A DNA stretch of 7,663 bases from an uncultured Lachnospiraceae bacterium (GCA_947631755.1 CANRMO010000114.1:1-7663), one strand, 5' to 3'; shown: positions 1 to 7,558, counted from the stretch's first letter. The notes: generated by a model not told the origin, from the sequence alone. Numbers and translations: made by a program.

Positions 1-923
1 TTTTTCTCCAGGTCTTTTATCTCGCTTTTTAATGACTTCTTCTCTTCTTCCAGGGAAGAAATCTGTGTATCCCTGGCGGCCAGCTGCCCGTCGCCGTCCG
101 CCCCGCCCACATGGGATCTCAGGAGAGTCGGCCGGATCAGCACAAAACAGACGACAATGCCGACTATAATGCCGAGAATGACATATACAACTGGCATAAG
201 GGAATTTTTCTCCTCTTTATATGTCCCCACAGGCGTGACATTCTGTAAAGGATCTTTTTTCTTCGCAGCCTTTTTCGGCGAGGCGCCGTCCCGGCGGTTC
301 CCTGTGTCCATTTTACTGCCAATTTCATTCATATAACGGAGCGTAGTCGTATTATTAAAATCAATGCGCCTGATCCGGTTCAGACATTTTGCCGCATTCT
401 GGTACTGCTCTGCATGGATATACAAGAGTGCCAGAAGCTGCTGCGCCCTCACAAGATGAGGACTCATCTGGACTACTTTTTTCAACTGGATCATCGCCAG
501 ATCCTCACTGCCCGCCAAAGCAGAGGAGAGAGCTGCATTATATTTTTTTATCGCATAATTTGCCCCGTCCAGCTCAGTCTGGTTCGCCTGCACCGTCTGG
601 ATAAAATAATCCGCGCGGTTGTGATCCGGCTGCAGATATTTACTCAGCACCCACTCACTCAGCGCCAGCACGATCTCACCCATCTCATAGTAGATCAGTC
701 CGAGCAGATTCCTGGCGTCTGTATTGGCCTTATTGAACTGCAGGCTTTTTTTCAGAATCGCGATCGCTCCCGAAAGATCCCGCACCTCCGCTTTTTGAAG
801 GCCCTGGTTATAGTAGGTGTTGGAGATTCGTCTGACATAATGGACGACAGACAGATCCTGCCCGCAAAATCCACAGCGCGCGGCCGTGTCACTGATGTTT
901 GCATCACAATTCGGACATCTCAT
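1..923 (-). CDS. Zinc-ribbon / TPR-like single-pass membrane protein, partial (3' end beyond window)
   Basis: Function unknown. I translated 307 open codons by hand from position 923 to the window edge, with no stop. Residues 1-24 form a zinc ribbon with two CxxC pairs (C3/C6 and C17/C20; MRCPNC and RCGFCGQDL). Residues about 25-200 are helical and TPR-like, for example DLSGAIAILKKSLQFN at 49-64 and the later pairs LVRAQQLLALLYIHAEQYQNA. A Lys-rich linker (217-223, PKKAAKKK) precedes one hydrophobic segment at about 242-263, then a Gly/Asp-rich patch and a charged coiled-coil start (SLEEEKKSLKSEIKDLEK). The ribbon and TPR part probably faces the cytoplasm and the coiled coil lies outside, judging from the basic residues before the segment. 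Start choice: GGAGG at 933-937 is 9 bases from ATG 923 but only 3 from the in-frame ATG 929, and the 923 start begins MRCPNC. It lies 38 bases after the small gene and is probably cotranscribed with it. It could be a scaffold or an output partner of the neighbouring phosphorelay, but nothing in its sequence proves this. Confidence 0.85.
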   Translation of the reverse strand, partial: MRCPNCDANISDTAARCGFCGQDLSVVHYVRRISNTYYNQGLQKAEVRDLSGAIAILKKSLQFNKANTDARNLLGLIYYEMGEIVLALSEWVLSKYLQPDHNRADYFIQTVQANQTELDGANYAIKKYNAALSSALAGSEDLAMIQLKKVVQMSPHLVRAQQLLALLYIHAEQYQNAAKCLNRIRRIDFNNTTTLRYMNEIGSKMDTGNRRDGASPKKAAKKKDPLQNVTPVGTYKEEKNSLMPVVYVILGIIVGIVVCFVLIRPTLLRSHVGGADGDGQLAARDTQISSLEEEKKSLKSEIKDLEK

Positions 924-932
924 GATCATTTT

Positions 933-937
933 CCTCC
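933..937 (-). promoter_or_regulatory. Ribosome binding site deciding the zinc-ribbon gene start
   Basis: The minus strand reads GGAGG here. Two in-frame ATG codons follow, at 929 and 923, separated by one codon. Spacing is 3 bases to the first and 9 to the second, so the second is favoured. Confidence 0.75.
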
Positions 938-961
938 GGTATCCTGTTTAGAATCTGCTCA

Positions 962-1123
962 CTATACCATACCTTTTGCATCCTGTATCAATTCTTTCAC
1001 AATATCTATCACATCTGTCAGATTATTGTTGTAAACAACATCTTCCACCTTTTCCACATCGGGACTCGGCTGAAATTTCGCCAGCTCTTCCTCATATTTT
1101 AACACAGCGGCATCTCCCTCCAT
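962..1123 (-). CDS. Small acidic uncharacterised protein (about 53 aa)
   Basis: I do not recognise the family. From ATG 1123 the product starts MEGDAAVLKYEEEL and ends KELIQDAKGMV before TAG. It is acidic and predicted mostly helical, with a Pro-containing break (FQPSPDVEKVED) and a second helix (LTDVIDIVKELIQ). There are no cysteines, signal peptide or membrane segment. The frame stays open upstream to a TTG at 1186, but that extension has no ribosome binding site and would overlap the predicted promoter. ATG 1123 has only AAAGGA directly before it, which is too close. The in-frame GTG at 1105 (47 aa, MLKYEEEL) has GGAGGGAG 8-11 bases upstream and may be the true start. It sits between the kinase gene and the zinc-ribbon membrane protein gene on the same strand. 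It reads as a real gene because of its coherent helical composition and operon position; a chance ORF remains possible. Confidence 0.6.
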   Translation of the reverse strand: MEGDAAVLKYEEELAKFQPSPDVEKVEDVVYNNNLTDVIDIVKELIQDAKGMV

Positions 1124-1157
1124 TCCTTTTACTGCTTTTCCTATTATCCATAAATTT

Positions 1158-1186
1158 ATAATAACGATTTTCAAGCCAAAATGCAA
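1158..1186 (-). promoter_or_regulatory. Possible sigma-A-type promoter for the small gene and zinc-ribbon gene
   Basis: On the minus strand, TTGCAT (1181-1186) is followed after 17 bases by TATTAT (1158-1163), a reasonable match to TTGACA/TATAAT. Transcription would start near 1151, giving a leader of about 28 bases before ATG 1123. The surrounding 1140-1200 stretch is much more AT-rich than the flanking genes. The short gap after the kinase gene (stop at 1220-1222) would let the downstream pair be expressed independently of valS. This is pattern recognition only; AT-rich DNA gives false matches. Confidence 0.4.
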
Positions 1187-1219
1187 GAAAGAAATGTCGC
1201 GGTTTTATGACAAAAAAAC

Positions 1220-3928
1220 TTACACCAATTCTCTCCACTCATTGATGACCTCTTCACAGCAGTCCACGTCGATATTTTCATTCGCCTCTTTCAGCCGTTC
1301 CAGAAGTCCCGCCTGTACATCGTCATAATCATACCGGGTCATCTCATGAACTGCATTTTCCATCCGGTCCATATCCAGTTCGCCCATGGCCTCCTGCATC
1401 TCCGTAAAGAGCCGCAGCAGTTCATCCCTCTCAATCGTGCCGCCGATCTTATCCTCATCATCCGCGGGCACATAGGGCTTGAGCACCTCAATAAACGCCC
1501 GGTAAATCTCCAGCATCTCATCGCTGTGGCTGCGGACAAGCGCAATATCTCTCGCATTGCTGGCCGCCTCCATCGCCGCCGCCAGATCCGACAGCTCGAT
1601 GGCCCCGATCTGCCTCGACGCACTTTTCAGCGCGTGGACCTCAATCGTATAGGCCGGCCAGTCGCCGTCCACCTCCAGCTGTTTGATGAGGTTTGCTTTT
1701 TTCTCGATCACCTGATAATAATCATTTAACACATTCAGAAACAGCTTTTCACTTCCCAGCAGTTCCAGCGCGTATTCAGTATCCAGGCCGTCAATCTTTA
1801 TCCTCTCTTCCGCCTCCTCTTTTCCTGAGAGCGGGTTCTGTCCTGCCATGCTCTTCTGGATCTTTTCCTTTGGCAGCCAGTATTTCAATTTCGAGATCAT
1901 AATCCTCATCTCAATGGGCTTGGCGATGATATCATTCATACCCTCATCCAGGAACATCTTCTTTGTCCCCTCTACCACATTAGCCGTCAGTGCCAGGATC
2001 GGCACCTCATTGTAGTCCGGATGGAAACGGCGGATCAGGCGTGTCGTCTCCACACCGTCAATCTCTGGCATCATGTGATCCATCAGGATCAGGTCGTAGC
2101 TGTTCTCCGTGATCAGCTCAATCGCCTGTTTTCCTCCAGTGGCCGTGTCAATATTCATCTGCATAGGCTCCAAAAGGCCCTCCGCAACCGTGAGGTTGAC
2201 TTTATTGTCATCTACGATCAGGATGCGCGCATCTGGCGCTATAAAATCAAAATTATCCTCAGCCTGTGAAAAAGCATTCATGCGCGGATCCTCATTGTTC
2301 AGGATCTGGGCAATATTCATCACATACAACGGTTTTTTCACAACAACAAGATTCGGAAAATCATACGATACCGAATCACTGAATTCCTCCACGAGGACGC
2401 ATTTCAGATCCCCGTGTTCTTCTACAAATTTCTGTACGCGTTCAGTAAATAGCTGATTGTCCACAAAGAAATGTGTGAGTGCGGCCGTGTCCATCAGCTC
2501 GAGCTCCTCCTCCGAGCGCACATTATGATAGATGCCCTCAAGCCGCTGCACATCTGTCTGCAGTTGTTCTTCCACAAAAGCATTGGCTATCAGCCCTGCC
2601 ACCGAGGCATCCTTTTCTTTTATGACGACACTCGGCAGGGGATCTACCACTTTTTGCGGAATGGAAATAGAAAACTCACTTCCCATCCCGTACTCACTCT
2701 CCACATGGATTTCCCCATCCATAAGTTCCACAAGCTGTTTGCTCAGTGCCAGGCCAAGACCGGTTCCCTCGATATTACGGTTGCGCTTGCTGTCTACCTG
2801 GGTAAAGGACTGGAACAGTTTCTTTAAATCCGCCGGCTTGATCCCCACACCGGTATCCTTAACCGTTATGTGAAGCAGTATCTCATCCAGAGAAATGCCA
2901 TTATAAGATACTTTCAGGACAACTTTTCCTTTCTGGGTGAATTTCGCCGCATTATTGGCAATATTCGTAATGACCTGGTTTATCCGGATCATATCCCCAT
3001 AAAGCATGTGGGGCAGCGTCGGATCCACATCCAGGATCAATTCCAGCGGTTTCTCTTCTATGCGGGTCATGATCATATTTGCCACATCATTCACAACAGA
3101 CAACAGCTCATATTCATCCTCGTGGATTTCCATCTTTCCGGACTCGATCTTGGAAAAATCAAGTATATCATTTATGATATTGAGCAGTGTCTTTCCTGAC
3201 GCAATGATCTGATTGATATATTCTCTCGCCTCTACGGTCATCTCCTCGCGGAGAGCCATCTCAGCCATGCCGATCACGGCATTCATAGGAGTGCGGATCT
3301 CATGGCTCATATTTGCCAGAAAATCCGATTTCATGTTGGCTACCTTTTCAATCTCCTCATTGCTCTCCTGCAGCTGGATCCGCTGATAGGCGGAACGGGA
3401 TATATAATTGCTCACCTCATAGGCAAGAGTAGCCGCCCTCTCCACCTGCTCCTGCGACATGATCCGTATTTTTTTTGACGCCTCCCACAGACTTTCCTCA
3501 TCAATTTCATAACGCCTTGCCAGTTTGCGCACATGATCCCTGGTCAAAGGCTCTGTGGCCACCTGTCCCCCGAGAAAACACCCGATCGCCTGGCCGTTCA
3601 CAACGATAGGAGCGGCAAAATCCGTAAGCCCCGTATGGCAGGTATATGTCATTACATGGCCGGACTCCATGGCACTGATCATGCCATGTTTGTCACAGTT
3701 CTCGCACATTGCCAGACCCCTTGATGACTTTTTGATGTGGCCCCCACAGAAATCTGTCCAGGACTCATGGGGCACCAGGGCTTTTCCCTCTGTATCCGCC
3801 AGTCCGGTAGATACACCGAGCGCCTGGTGAAGAGCATCCTGCAGCCGCTGCAAAGTCTCCACGTCCACTAAATCCAGTGGTGTTAATTTTTCCTCATTAA
3901 TCATGACAGCTTCCCCCATTTCCATCAT
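1220..3928 (-). CDS. PocR-domain hybrid sensor histidine kinase with receiver and HPt domains
   Basis: Soluble (no membrane segment) multi-step phosphorelay kinase of 902 residues. Domains in order: PocR sensory domain (about 14-175) with C61, C75, C78, C97 and C117; a short helical linker (about 176-198); HisKA with SHEIRTP, phosphoacceptor His209; HATPase_c with N box around N325/N326, G1 DTGVGI (358-363) and G2 GTGLGL (388-393); a degenerate receiver (about 431-545); an intact receiver (568-686) with D573/D574, phosphoacceptor Asp617, T648 and K670; HPt (about 713-800) with His765 in VHALKSA; and a helical tail (831-902). PocR domains are proposed to sense small organic molecules; the ligand here is unknown. 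ATG 3928 overlaps the preceding stop in ATGA, with AAGGGG 8 bases upstream. The in-frame ATG at 3904 (residue 9, MINEEKL) also has a G-rich site before it and could be used. There is no DNA-binding output domain, so phosphate probably passes to the adjacent receiver protein. Confidence 0.95.
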   Translation of the reverse strand: MMEMGEAVMINEEKLTPLDLVDVETLQRLQDALHQALGVSTGLADTEGKALVPHESWTDFCGGHIKKSSRGLAMCENCDKHGMISAMESGHVMTYTCHTGLTDFAAPIVVNGQAIGCFLGGQVATEPLTRDHVRKLARRYEIDEESLWEASKKIRIMSQEQVERAATLAYEVSNYISRSAYQRIQLQESNEEIEKVANMKSDFLANMSHEIRTPMNAVIGMAEMALREEMTVEAREYINQIIASGKTLLNIINDILDFSKIESGKMEIHEDEYELLSVVNDVANMIMTRIEEKPLELILDVDPTLPHMLYGDMIRINQVITNIANNAAKFTQKGKVVLKVSYNGISLDEILLHITVKDTGVGIKPADLKKLFQSFTQVDSKRNRNIEGTGLGLALSKQLVELMDGEIHVESEYGMGSEFSISIPQKVVDPLPSVVIKEKDASVAGLIANAFVEEQLQTDVQRLEGIYHNVRSEEELELMDTAALTHFFVDNQLFTERVQKFVEEHGDLKCVLVEEFSDSVSYDFPNLVVVKKPLYVMNIAQILNNEDPRMNAFSQAEDNFDFIAPDARILIVDDNKVNLTVAEGLLEPMQMNIDTATGGKQAIELITENSYDLILMDHMMPEIDGVETTRLIRRFHPDYNEVPILALTANVVEGTKKMFLDEGMNDIIAKPIEMRIMISKLKYWLPKEKIQKSMAGQNPLSGKEEAEERIKIDGLDTEYALELLGSEKLFLNVLNDYYQVIEKKANLIKQLEVDGDWPAYTIEVHALKSASRQIGAIELSDLAAAMEAASNARDIALVRSHSDEMLEIYRAFIEVLKPYVPADDEDKIGGTIERDELLRLFTEMQEAMGELDMDRMENAVHEMTRYDYDDVQAGLLERLKEANENIDVDCCEEVINEWRELV

Positions 3929-4773
3929 CCGATCAACCCCTTAATGGCTGCAACCAGTTTATCATGGTCAATCGGTTTCAAAAGATATCCCTGAGGTTTC
4001 ATTTTCAGAATCTCCCGCACTTTTTCTATATCATCCAGGCCGGTCAGGAATACGATAGGAATATTGCTGGTAGCTTTCTGTTTCCTCAGCTCCTGGAGAA
4101 CCTCCGCTCCATTCTGCCCCGGCATCTCATAATCCAGAAGGACAAGATCGGTTGTTTTTGTCTCGAGGAACTTCAATGCCAGTTTCCCGTTGATGGCTGT
4201 CGCCACATCATAGTCTTCTTTCAGGTATTCTTTCACAAGTTTGAGCATCCTCGGATCATCATCCACAGTAAGGATATGCTTCCTTCTCACAGACAAAGTT
4301 TCCAGCTGCTCGGTCTTTCCGGAAACGATCTCTTCCTGTTTCAGAATCTGCTGTTCCAGATCTTCTTTTTCCAGAAGCTCCTGCGCACTTTCTTCCTCTT
4401 TCTTTTTCTCGATTACTTCCAGATAGCGGTTGATCTTTCCCTCAATGACCGCCACAGAAATCGGCCTTGTCAACATCAGATTAACGACATTGTACGCCAT
4501 TTTTGCAAAATTTGTGCACTCATCCGAGTCCCCAATGAGCACAAAGGGGATCTCCTTTTCAACCAGCAGGCCCTTCAGGGAAATAACGCGGACAAGATCG
4601 TCTTTTTCCTCTGCGCGGATACAATAGATAAACACATCTGGCTGAAAATACCTCACATGGTTGACGATATCGTCATACCGCATCGATGTATTCTGGCATA
4701 TAAAATTTGTGTGAAAGAAAATGTCGTCGATAACCGTCTTCGCTCTCCCCGCCAGCAATACTTTATACCTCAT
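3925..4773 (-). CDS. Two-receiver response regulator: degenerate receiver, coiled coil, intact C-terminal receiver
   Basis: A 282-residue cytosolic signalling protein. The C-terminal part (about 165-282) is a canonical receiver: acidic cluster D171-D173 (TVDDDP), phosphoacceptor Asp214 (VLLDYEMPG), T244 (FLTG) and K266 (LLKPI). The N-terminal part (about 1-118) has receiver-like alternation (KVLLAG, QPDVFIYC, IPFVLIGDSD, LTRPIS) but lacks the acidic pair, and by my alignment has Cys51 where the phosphoacceptor Asp should be; Arg103 replaces the conserved Lys. Residues about 119-160 are a charged Glu/Lys/Gln-rich coiled coil, suggesting dimerisation. There is no DNA-binding, GGDEF, EAL or HD domain. 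GGAGG at 4781-4785 lies 7 bases before ATG 4773. The gene begins 25 bases after valS and its stop overlaps the kinase start by 4 bases, so the two are probably translationally coupled. The likely role is terminal phosphoacceptor or phosphate shuttle for the downstream kinase. Confidence 0.92.
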   Translation of the reverse strand: MRYKVLLAGRAKTVIDDIFFHTNFICQNTSMRYDDIVNHVRYFQPDVFIYCIRAEEKDDLVRVISLKGLLVEKEIPFVLIGDSDECTNFAKMAYNVVNLMLTRPISVAVIEGKINRYLEVIEKKKEEESAQELLEKEDLEQQILKQEEIVSGKTEQLETLSVRRKHILTVDDDPRMLKLVKEYLKEDYDVATAINGKLALKFLETKTTDLVLLDYEMPGQNGAEVLQELRKQKATSNIPIVFLTGLDDIEKVREILKMKPQGYLLKPIDHDKLVAAIKGLIG

Positions 4774-4798
4774 ACCTCATCCTCCTTTTATGTCGCAT

Positions 4799-7456
4799 TT
4801 ATTTCGTCAGCTGTTCCAGTCGCTCCTTGACCTGGGCAAGCATTCCCTCGTATTTCACCTGCTTTGCCCGCTCCTCCGCAATCTTTTTCTCCGGCGCCTT
4901 GCTGACAAAGTTCGGATTACCGAGCAGCCCCTCGGAGCGTTTCAGCTCAGCCTGCAGCTTCTTCTCCTCCTTTTGCAGGCGCTCGCGCTCTTTCTCAATG
5001 TCCACCAGCTCATCAAAAGGCATATAAATCGCGCCGTCTGCGATCACAACCGATACGGCATCATCTGCTATGCCTTTCTTGTCTGCGCAAAATTCCACAT
5101 CACTGGCATAGGCGAGGGTGGCAAAAAATACTTTGTTGTCGCTGAAAATACCCCGCACTTCTTCTTTCTCCGACACAACAATAACGGATACTTTTTTGCT
5201 CGGGGGCACATTCATCTCTCCCCGGATATTCCGGATTCCTTTGACCGCCTCTTTGATGCGCTCCACTTTCTTTTCGTCCCCGGCAAAATCTCTCTCTTCC
5301 ATAAACACCGGCCAGTCGCTGATCATAATGGAGACTTGGTCATCCCCCAGCAGCGTACAGTAAATTTCCTCTGTGATAAACGGCATATAGGGGTGCAGCA
5401 ATTTCAGCGCGTCGATCAGCACCGTCTTCAGCGTATACAGAGCGGCCGCTTTCGTCTCATCCGTCTCGCTGTACAGCCGCGGTTTCACCATCTCAATATA
5501 CCAGTCGCAAAATTCTTCCCATATGAAATCATAAATCTTCTGGACAGCTATGCCGAGATCGAATGTCTCCATCAGGGCCGTCACATCTTTTGCCAGATTG
5601 TTTACCTTTGACAAGATCCAGCGGTCTGCCTGGGTGAGCTGTTCCGGACCGACATGCTCGTAATCCAGCCCCTCATTCTGCGCAAAATTCATCATGATAA
5701 AACGGGAGGCGTTCCACACCTTATTCGCAAAATTGCGGCTCGACTCCACACGTTCCCAGTAAAAACGCATGTCATTTCCCGGCGCATTTCCCGTCACCAG
5801 CGTCAGCCGCAGGGCGTCAGCGCCGTACTTGTCGATTACCTCCAGAGGATCGATGCCGTTGCCGAGCGACTTGCTCATCTTGCGGCCCAGAGAATCCCGC
5901 ACAAGACCATGTATCAGAACCGTATGAAAGGGCACCTGTCCCGTGTGCTCCAGGCCGGAGCACATCATGCGCATAACCCAGAAAGGAATGATATCGTACC
6001 CGGTAACCAGCGTACTTGTCGGGTAGAAATACTTCATCTCCTCTGTCTCCTCCGGCCATCCCATCGTGGAAAACGGCCACAGAGCCGAACTAAACCATGT
6101 GTCCAGCGTGTCCGGATCCTGCCGCATAGGCTTTCCGCACTTCGGGCAGACCGCATGGTCCTCCTCTGTGACGATCAGCTCACCGCAGTCATCGCAGTAG
6201 AAAGCCGGGATCTGATGGCCCCACCAGAGCTGGCGGGAAATACACCAGTCGCGGATATTTTCCAGCCAGTGGAAATATGTCTTATTAAAATGATCCGGCA
6301 CGAATTTTGTCCGGCCGTCTTTTACCGCCTCGATAGCAGGGCCCGCCAGCGGCTTCATTTTCACAAACCACTGTTTGGATACCCGCGGCTCCACTGTAGT
6401 GCCGCAGCGGTAGCATGTGCCCACGTTGTGGTCGTGGTCCTCGACTTTAATCAGCGCGCCCTCCTCTTCCAGATCTTTTACGATCGCTTTCCGCGCCTCA
6501 TAGCGGTCCATACCGGCGTACTTCTCATAATCGTCCACTATTTTCGCATCGTCTGTCATGACATTGATGACTGGCAGGTTATGCCGGAGCCCCACTTCAA
6601 AATCATTGGGGTCGTGGGCCGGAGTAATCTTCACAACGCCCGTCCCGAATTCCATATCCACGTAATCATCCGCCAGCAGCGGGATCTCCCGGTGTACGAT
6701 CGGCAGAACCAGCATTTTTCCAACCATGTCTTTATAGCGCTCATCTTTCGGATTTACCGCAACCGCCGTGTCCCCCAGAAGAGTTTCCGGACGGGTCGTC
6801 GCCAGGTCAATATACCCGCTGCCGTCGGCAAAGGGATAGCGCAGATGCCAGAAATGCCCTTTCTGATCCTCATGCTCCACCTCTGCGTCCGAGATCGATG
6901 TGAGGCAGTGGGGGCACCAGTTTATAATGCGCTCGCCGCGGTAGATCAATCCTTTATTGTAAAGATTGACAAATACTTTCTTAACTGCCCGGCTGCATCC
7001 CTCGTCCATCGTAAAGCGCTCCCTGTCCCAGTCACAGGAAGAACCCATCTTCTTTAGCTGTGAGACGATCCGCCCGCCAAATTTATCTTTCCACGCCCAC
7101 GCGCGCTCCAGAAACTTCTCACGGCCGATCTCCTCTTTTGTGAGCCCCTCTTCTTTCATGGCCTCCACAATCTTTGCCTCCGTGGCAATAGAGGCGTGAT
7201 CCGTCCCCGGCATCCACAGCGTCTCAAACCCCTGCATCCTCTTAAAGCGGATAATGATATCCTGCAATGTGTTGTCAAGGGCATGGCCCATGTGCAGCTG
7301 CCCGGTGATATTGGGCGGCGGTATCACAATGGTATAAGGTTTTTTGTTCTCATTCACTTCCGCGTGAAAGTACTTTTTGTTCACCCATTTTGTGTACAGG
7401 CGGTCCTCAATCGCTTTCGGGTCATAAGTTTTTTCCAATTCCGTCTTCATTTTCAT
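4799..7456 (-). CDS. valS: Valyl-tRNA synthetase
   Basis: Class I aminoacyl-tRNA synthetase; it charges tRNA-Val with valine using ATP in the cytoplasm and edits misactivated threonine. The 885-residue length is normal for bacterial ValRS. Visible signatures: PPPNITGQLHMGHAL with the HIGH-box variant HMGH at 55-58; CP1 editing-domain motifs TTRPET (220-225) and HDPND (281-285); KMSKS at 526-530; the catalytic-fold segments WWGHQIPAFYC (411-421) and LDTWFSSALWP (451-461); an anticodon-binding helical domain (about 610-760); and the ValRS C-terminal coiled coil (about 816-885). Cysteine pairs C181/C184, C348/C351, C421/C424 and C437/C440 suggest zinc sites. Start ATG 7456 (MKMKTELEKTYDP) has GAGG at 7464-7467, 7 bases upstream; the second ATG at 7450 is too far from it. 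The gene is preceded by a T-box leader and terminator, so expression should rise when tRNA-Val is uncharged. A two-gene phosphorelay follows closely on the same strand. Confidence 0.98.
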   Translation of the reverse strand: MKMKTELEKTYDPKAIEDRLYTKWVNKKYFHAEVNENKKPYTIVIPPPNITGQLHMGHALDNTLQDIIIRFKRMQGFETLWMPGTDHASIATEAKIVEAMKEEGLTKEEIGREKFLERAWAWKDKFGGRIVSQLKKMGSSCDWDRERFTMDEGCSRAVKKVFVNLYNKGLIYRGERIINWCPHCLTSISDAEVEHEDQKGHFWHLRYPFADGSGYIDLATTRPETLLGDTAVAVNPKDERYKDMVGKMLVLPIVHREIPLLADDYVDMEFGTGVVKITPAHDPNDFEVGLRHNLPVINVMTDDAKIVDDYEKYAGMDRYEARKAIVKDLEEEGALIKVEDHDHNVGTCYRCGTTVEPRVSKQWFVKMKPLAGPAIEAVKDGRTKFVPDHFNKTYFHWLENIRDWCISRQLWWGHQIPAFYCDDCGELIVTEEDHAVCPKCGKPMRQDPDTLDTWFSSALWPFSTMGWPEETEEMKYFYPTSTLVTGYDIIPFWVMRMMCSGLEHTGQVPFHTVLIHGLVRDSLGRKMSKSLGNGIDPLEVIDKYGADALRLTLVTGNAPGNDMRFYWERVESSRNFANKVWNASRFIMMNFAQNEGLDYEHVGPEQLTQADRWILSKVNNLAKDVTALMETFDLGIAVQKIYDFIWEEFCDWYIEMVKPRLYSETDETKAAALYTLKTVLIDALKLLHPYMPFITEEIYCTLLGDDQVSIMISDWPVFMEERDFAGDEKKVERIKEAVKGIRNIRGEMNVPPSKKVSVIVVSEKEEVRGIFSDNKVFFATLAYASDVEFCADKKGIADDAVSVVIADGAIYMPFDELVDIEKERERLQKEEKKLQAELKRSEGLLGNPNFVSKAPEKKIAEERAKQVKYEGMLAQVKERLEQLTK

Positions 7457-7525
7457 TTTCCATCCTCATTTCTGCTGTCTTGCATTAGCTTAAAACATGG
7501 CTTTCCATTCTGTGGGACAATCCCC

Positions 7526-7558
7526 AAAAAACAAAAAAGCCTGCCGCAATGACAGACT
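7526..7558 (-). terminator. Intrinsic terminator of the valS leader
   Basis: On the minus strand an 8-bp stem (AGTCTGTC pairing with GGCAGGCT, including two G-U pairs, loop ATTGC) is followed at once by TTTTTTG and a further run of six T. Stem arms are 7551-7558 and 7538-7545; the T tract spans 7526-7538 with one interruption. It lies between the T-box antiterminator and valS, the expected place for a regulated attenuator. Unusually, its 5' arm does not overlap the antiterminator, which ends 32 bases earlier. Confidence 0.8.

Noticed and set aside
414..1034. Plus-strand open frame of 206 codons over the zinc-ribbon gene
   Set aside because: The minus strand gives a coherent zinc ribbon, TPR-like region and membrane segment with a good ribosome binding site; the plus frame has no motif.
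1187..1219. Possible terminator after the kinase gene (seven T on the minus strand just after the stop)
   Set aside because: There is no stable GC-rich hairpin directly upstream of the T run; only a 4-bp TGTC/GACA pairing follows it, which is not terminator-like.
3964..4830. Plus-strand open frame of 288 codons antisense to the receiver gene
   Set aside because: Antisense shadow of a well-supported receiver protein; Phe/His/Leu-rich translation without motifs.
4721..5611. Plus-strand open frame of 296 codons antisense to the valS 3' end
   Set aside because: Antisense shadow; the apparent hydrophobic Leu runs come from reversing the Glu/Lys-rich coiled-coil codons.
5654..7057. Long plus-strand open frame of 467 codons antisense to valS
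   Set aside because: It lies wholly opposite a certain valS gene. Its translation is rich in His, Arg and Pro with no recognisable domain, as expected from the reverse complement of a GC-biased coding frame, and no ribosome binding site was noticed.
7513..7526. Small hairpin TGGGG/TCCCA between the leader terminator and valS
   Set aside because: A five-pair stem containing a wobble, with no known motif; too weak to annotate as a regulatory element.
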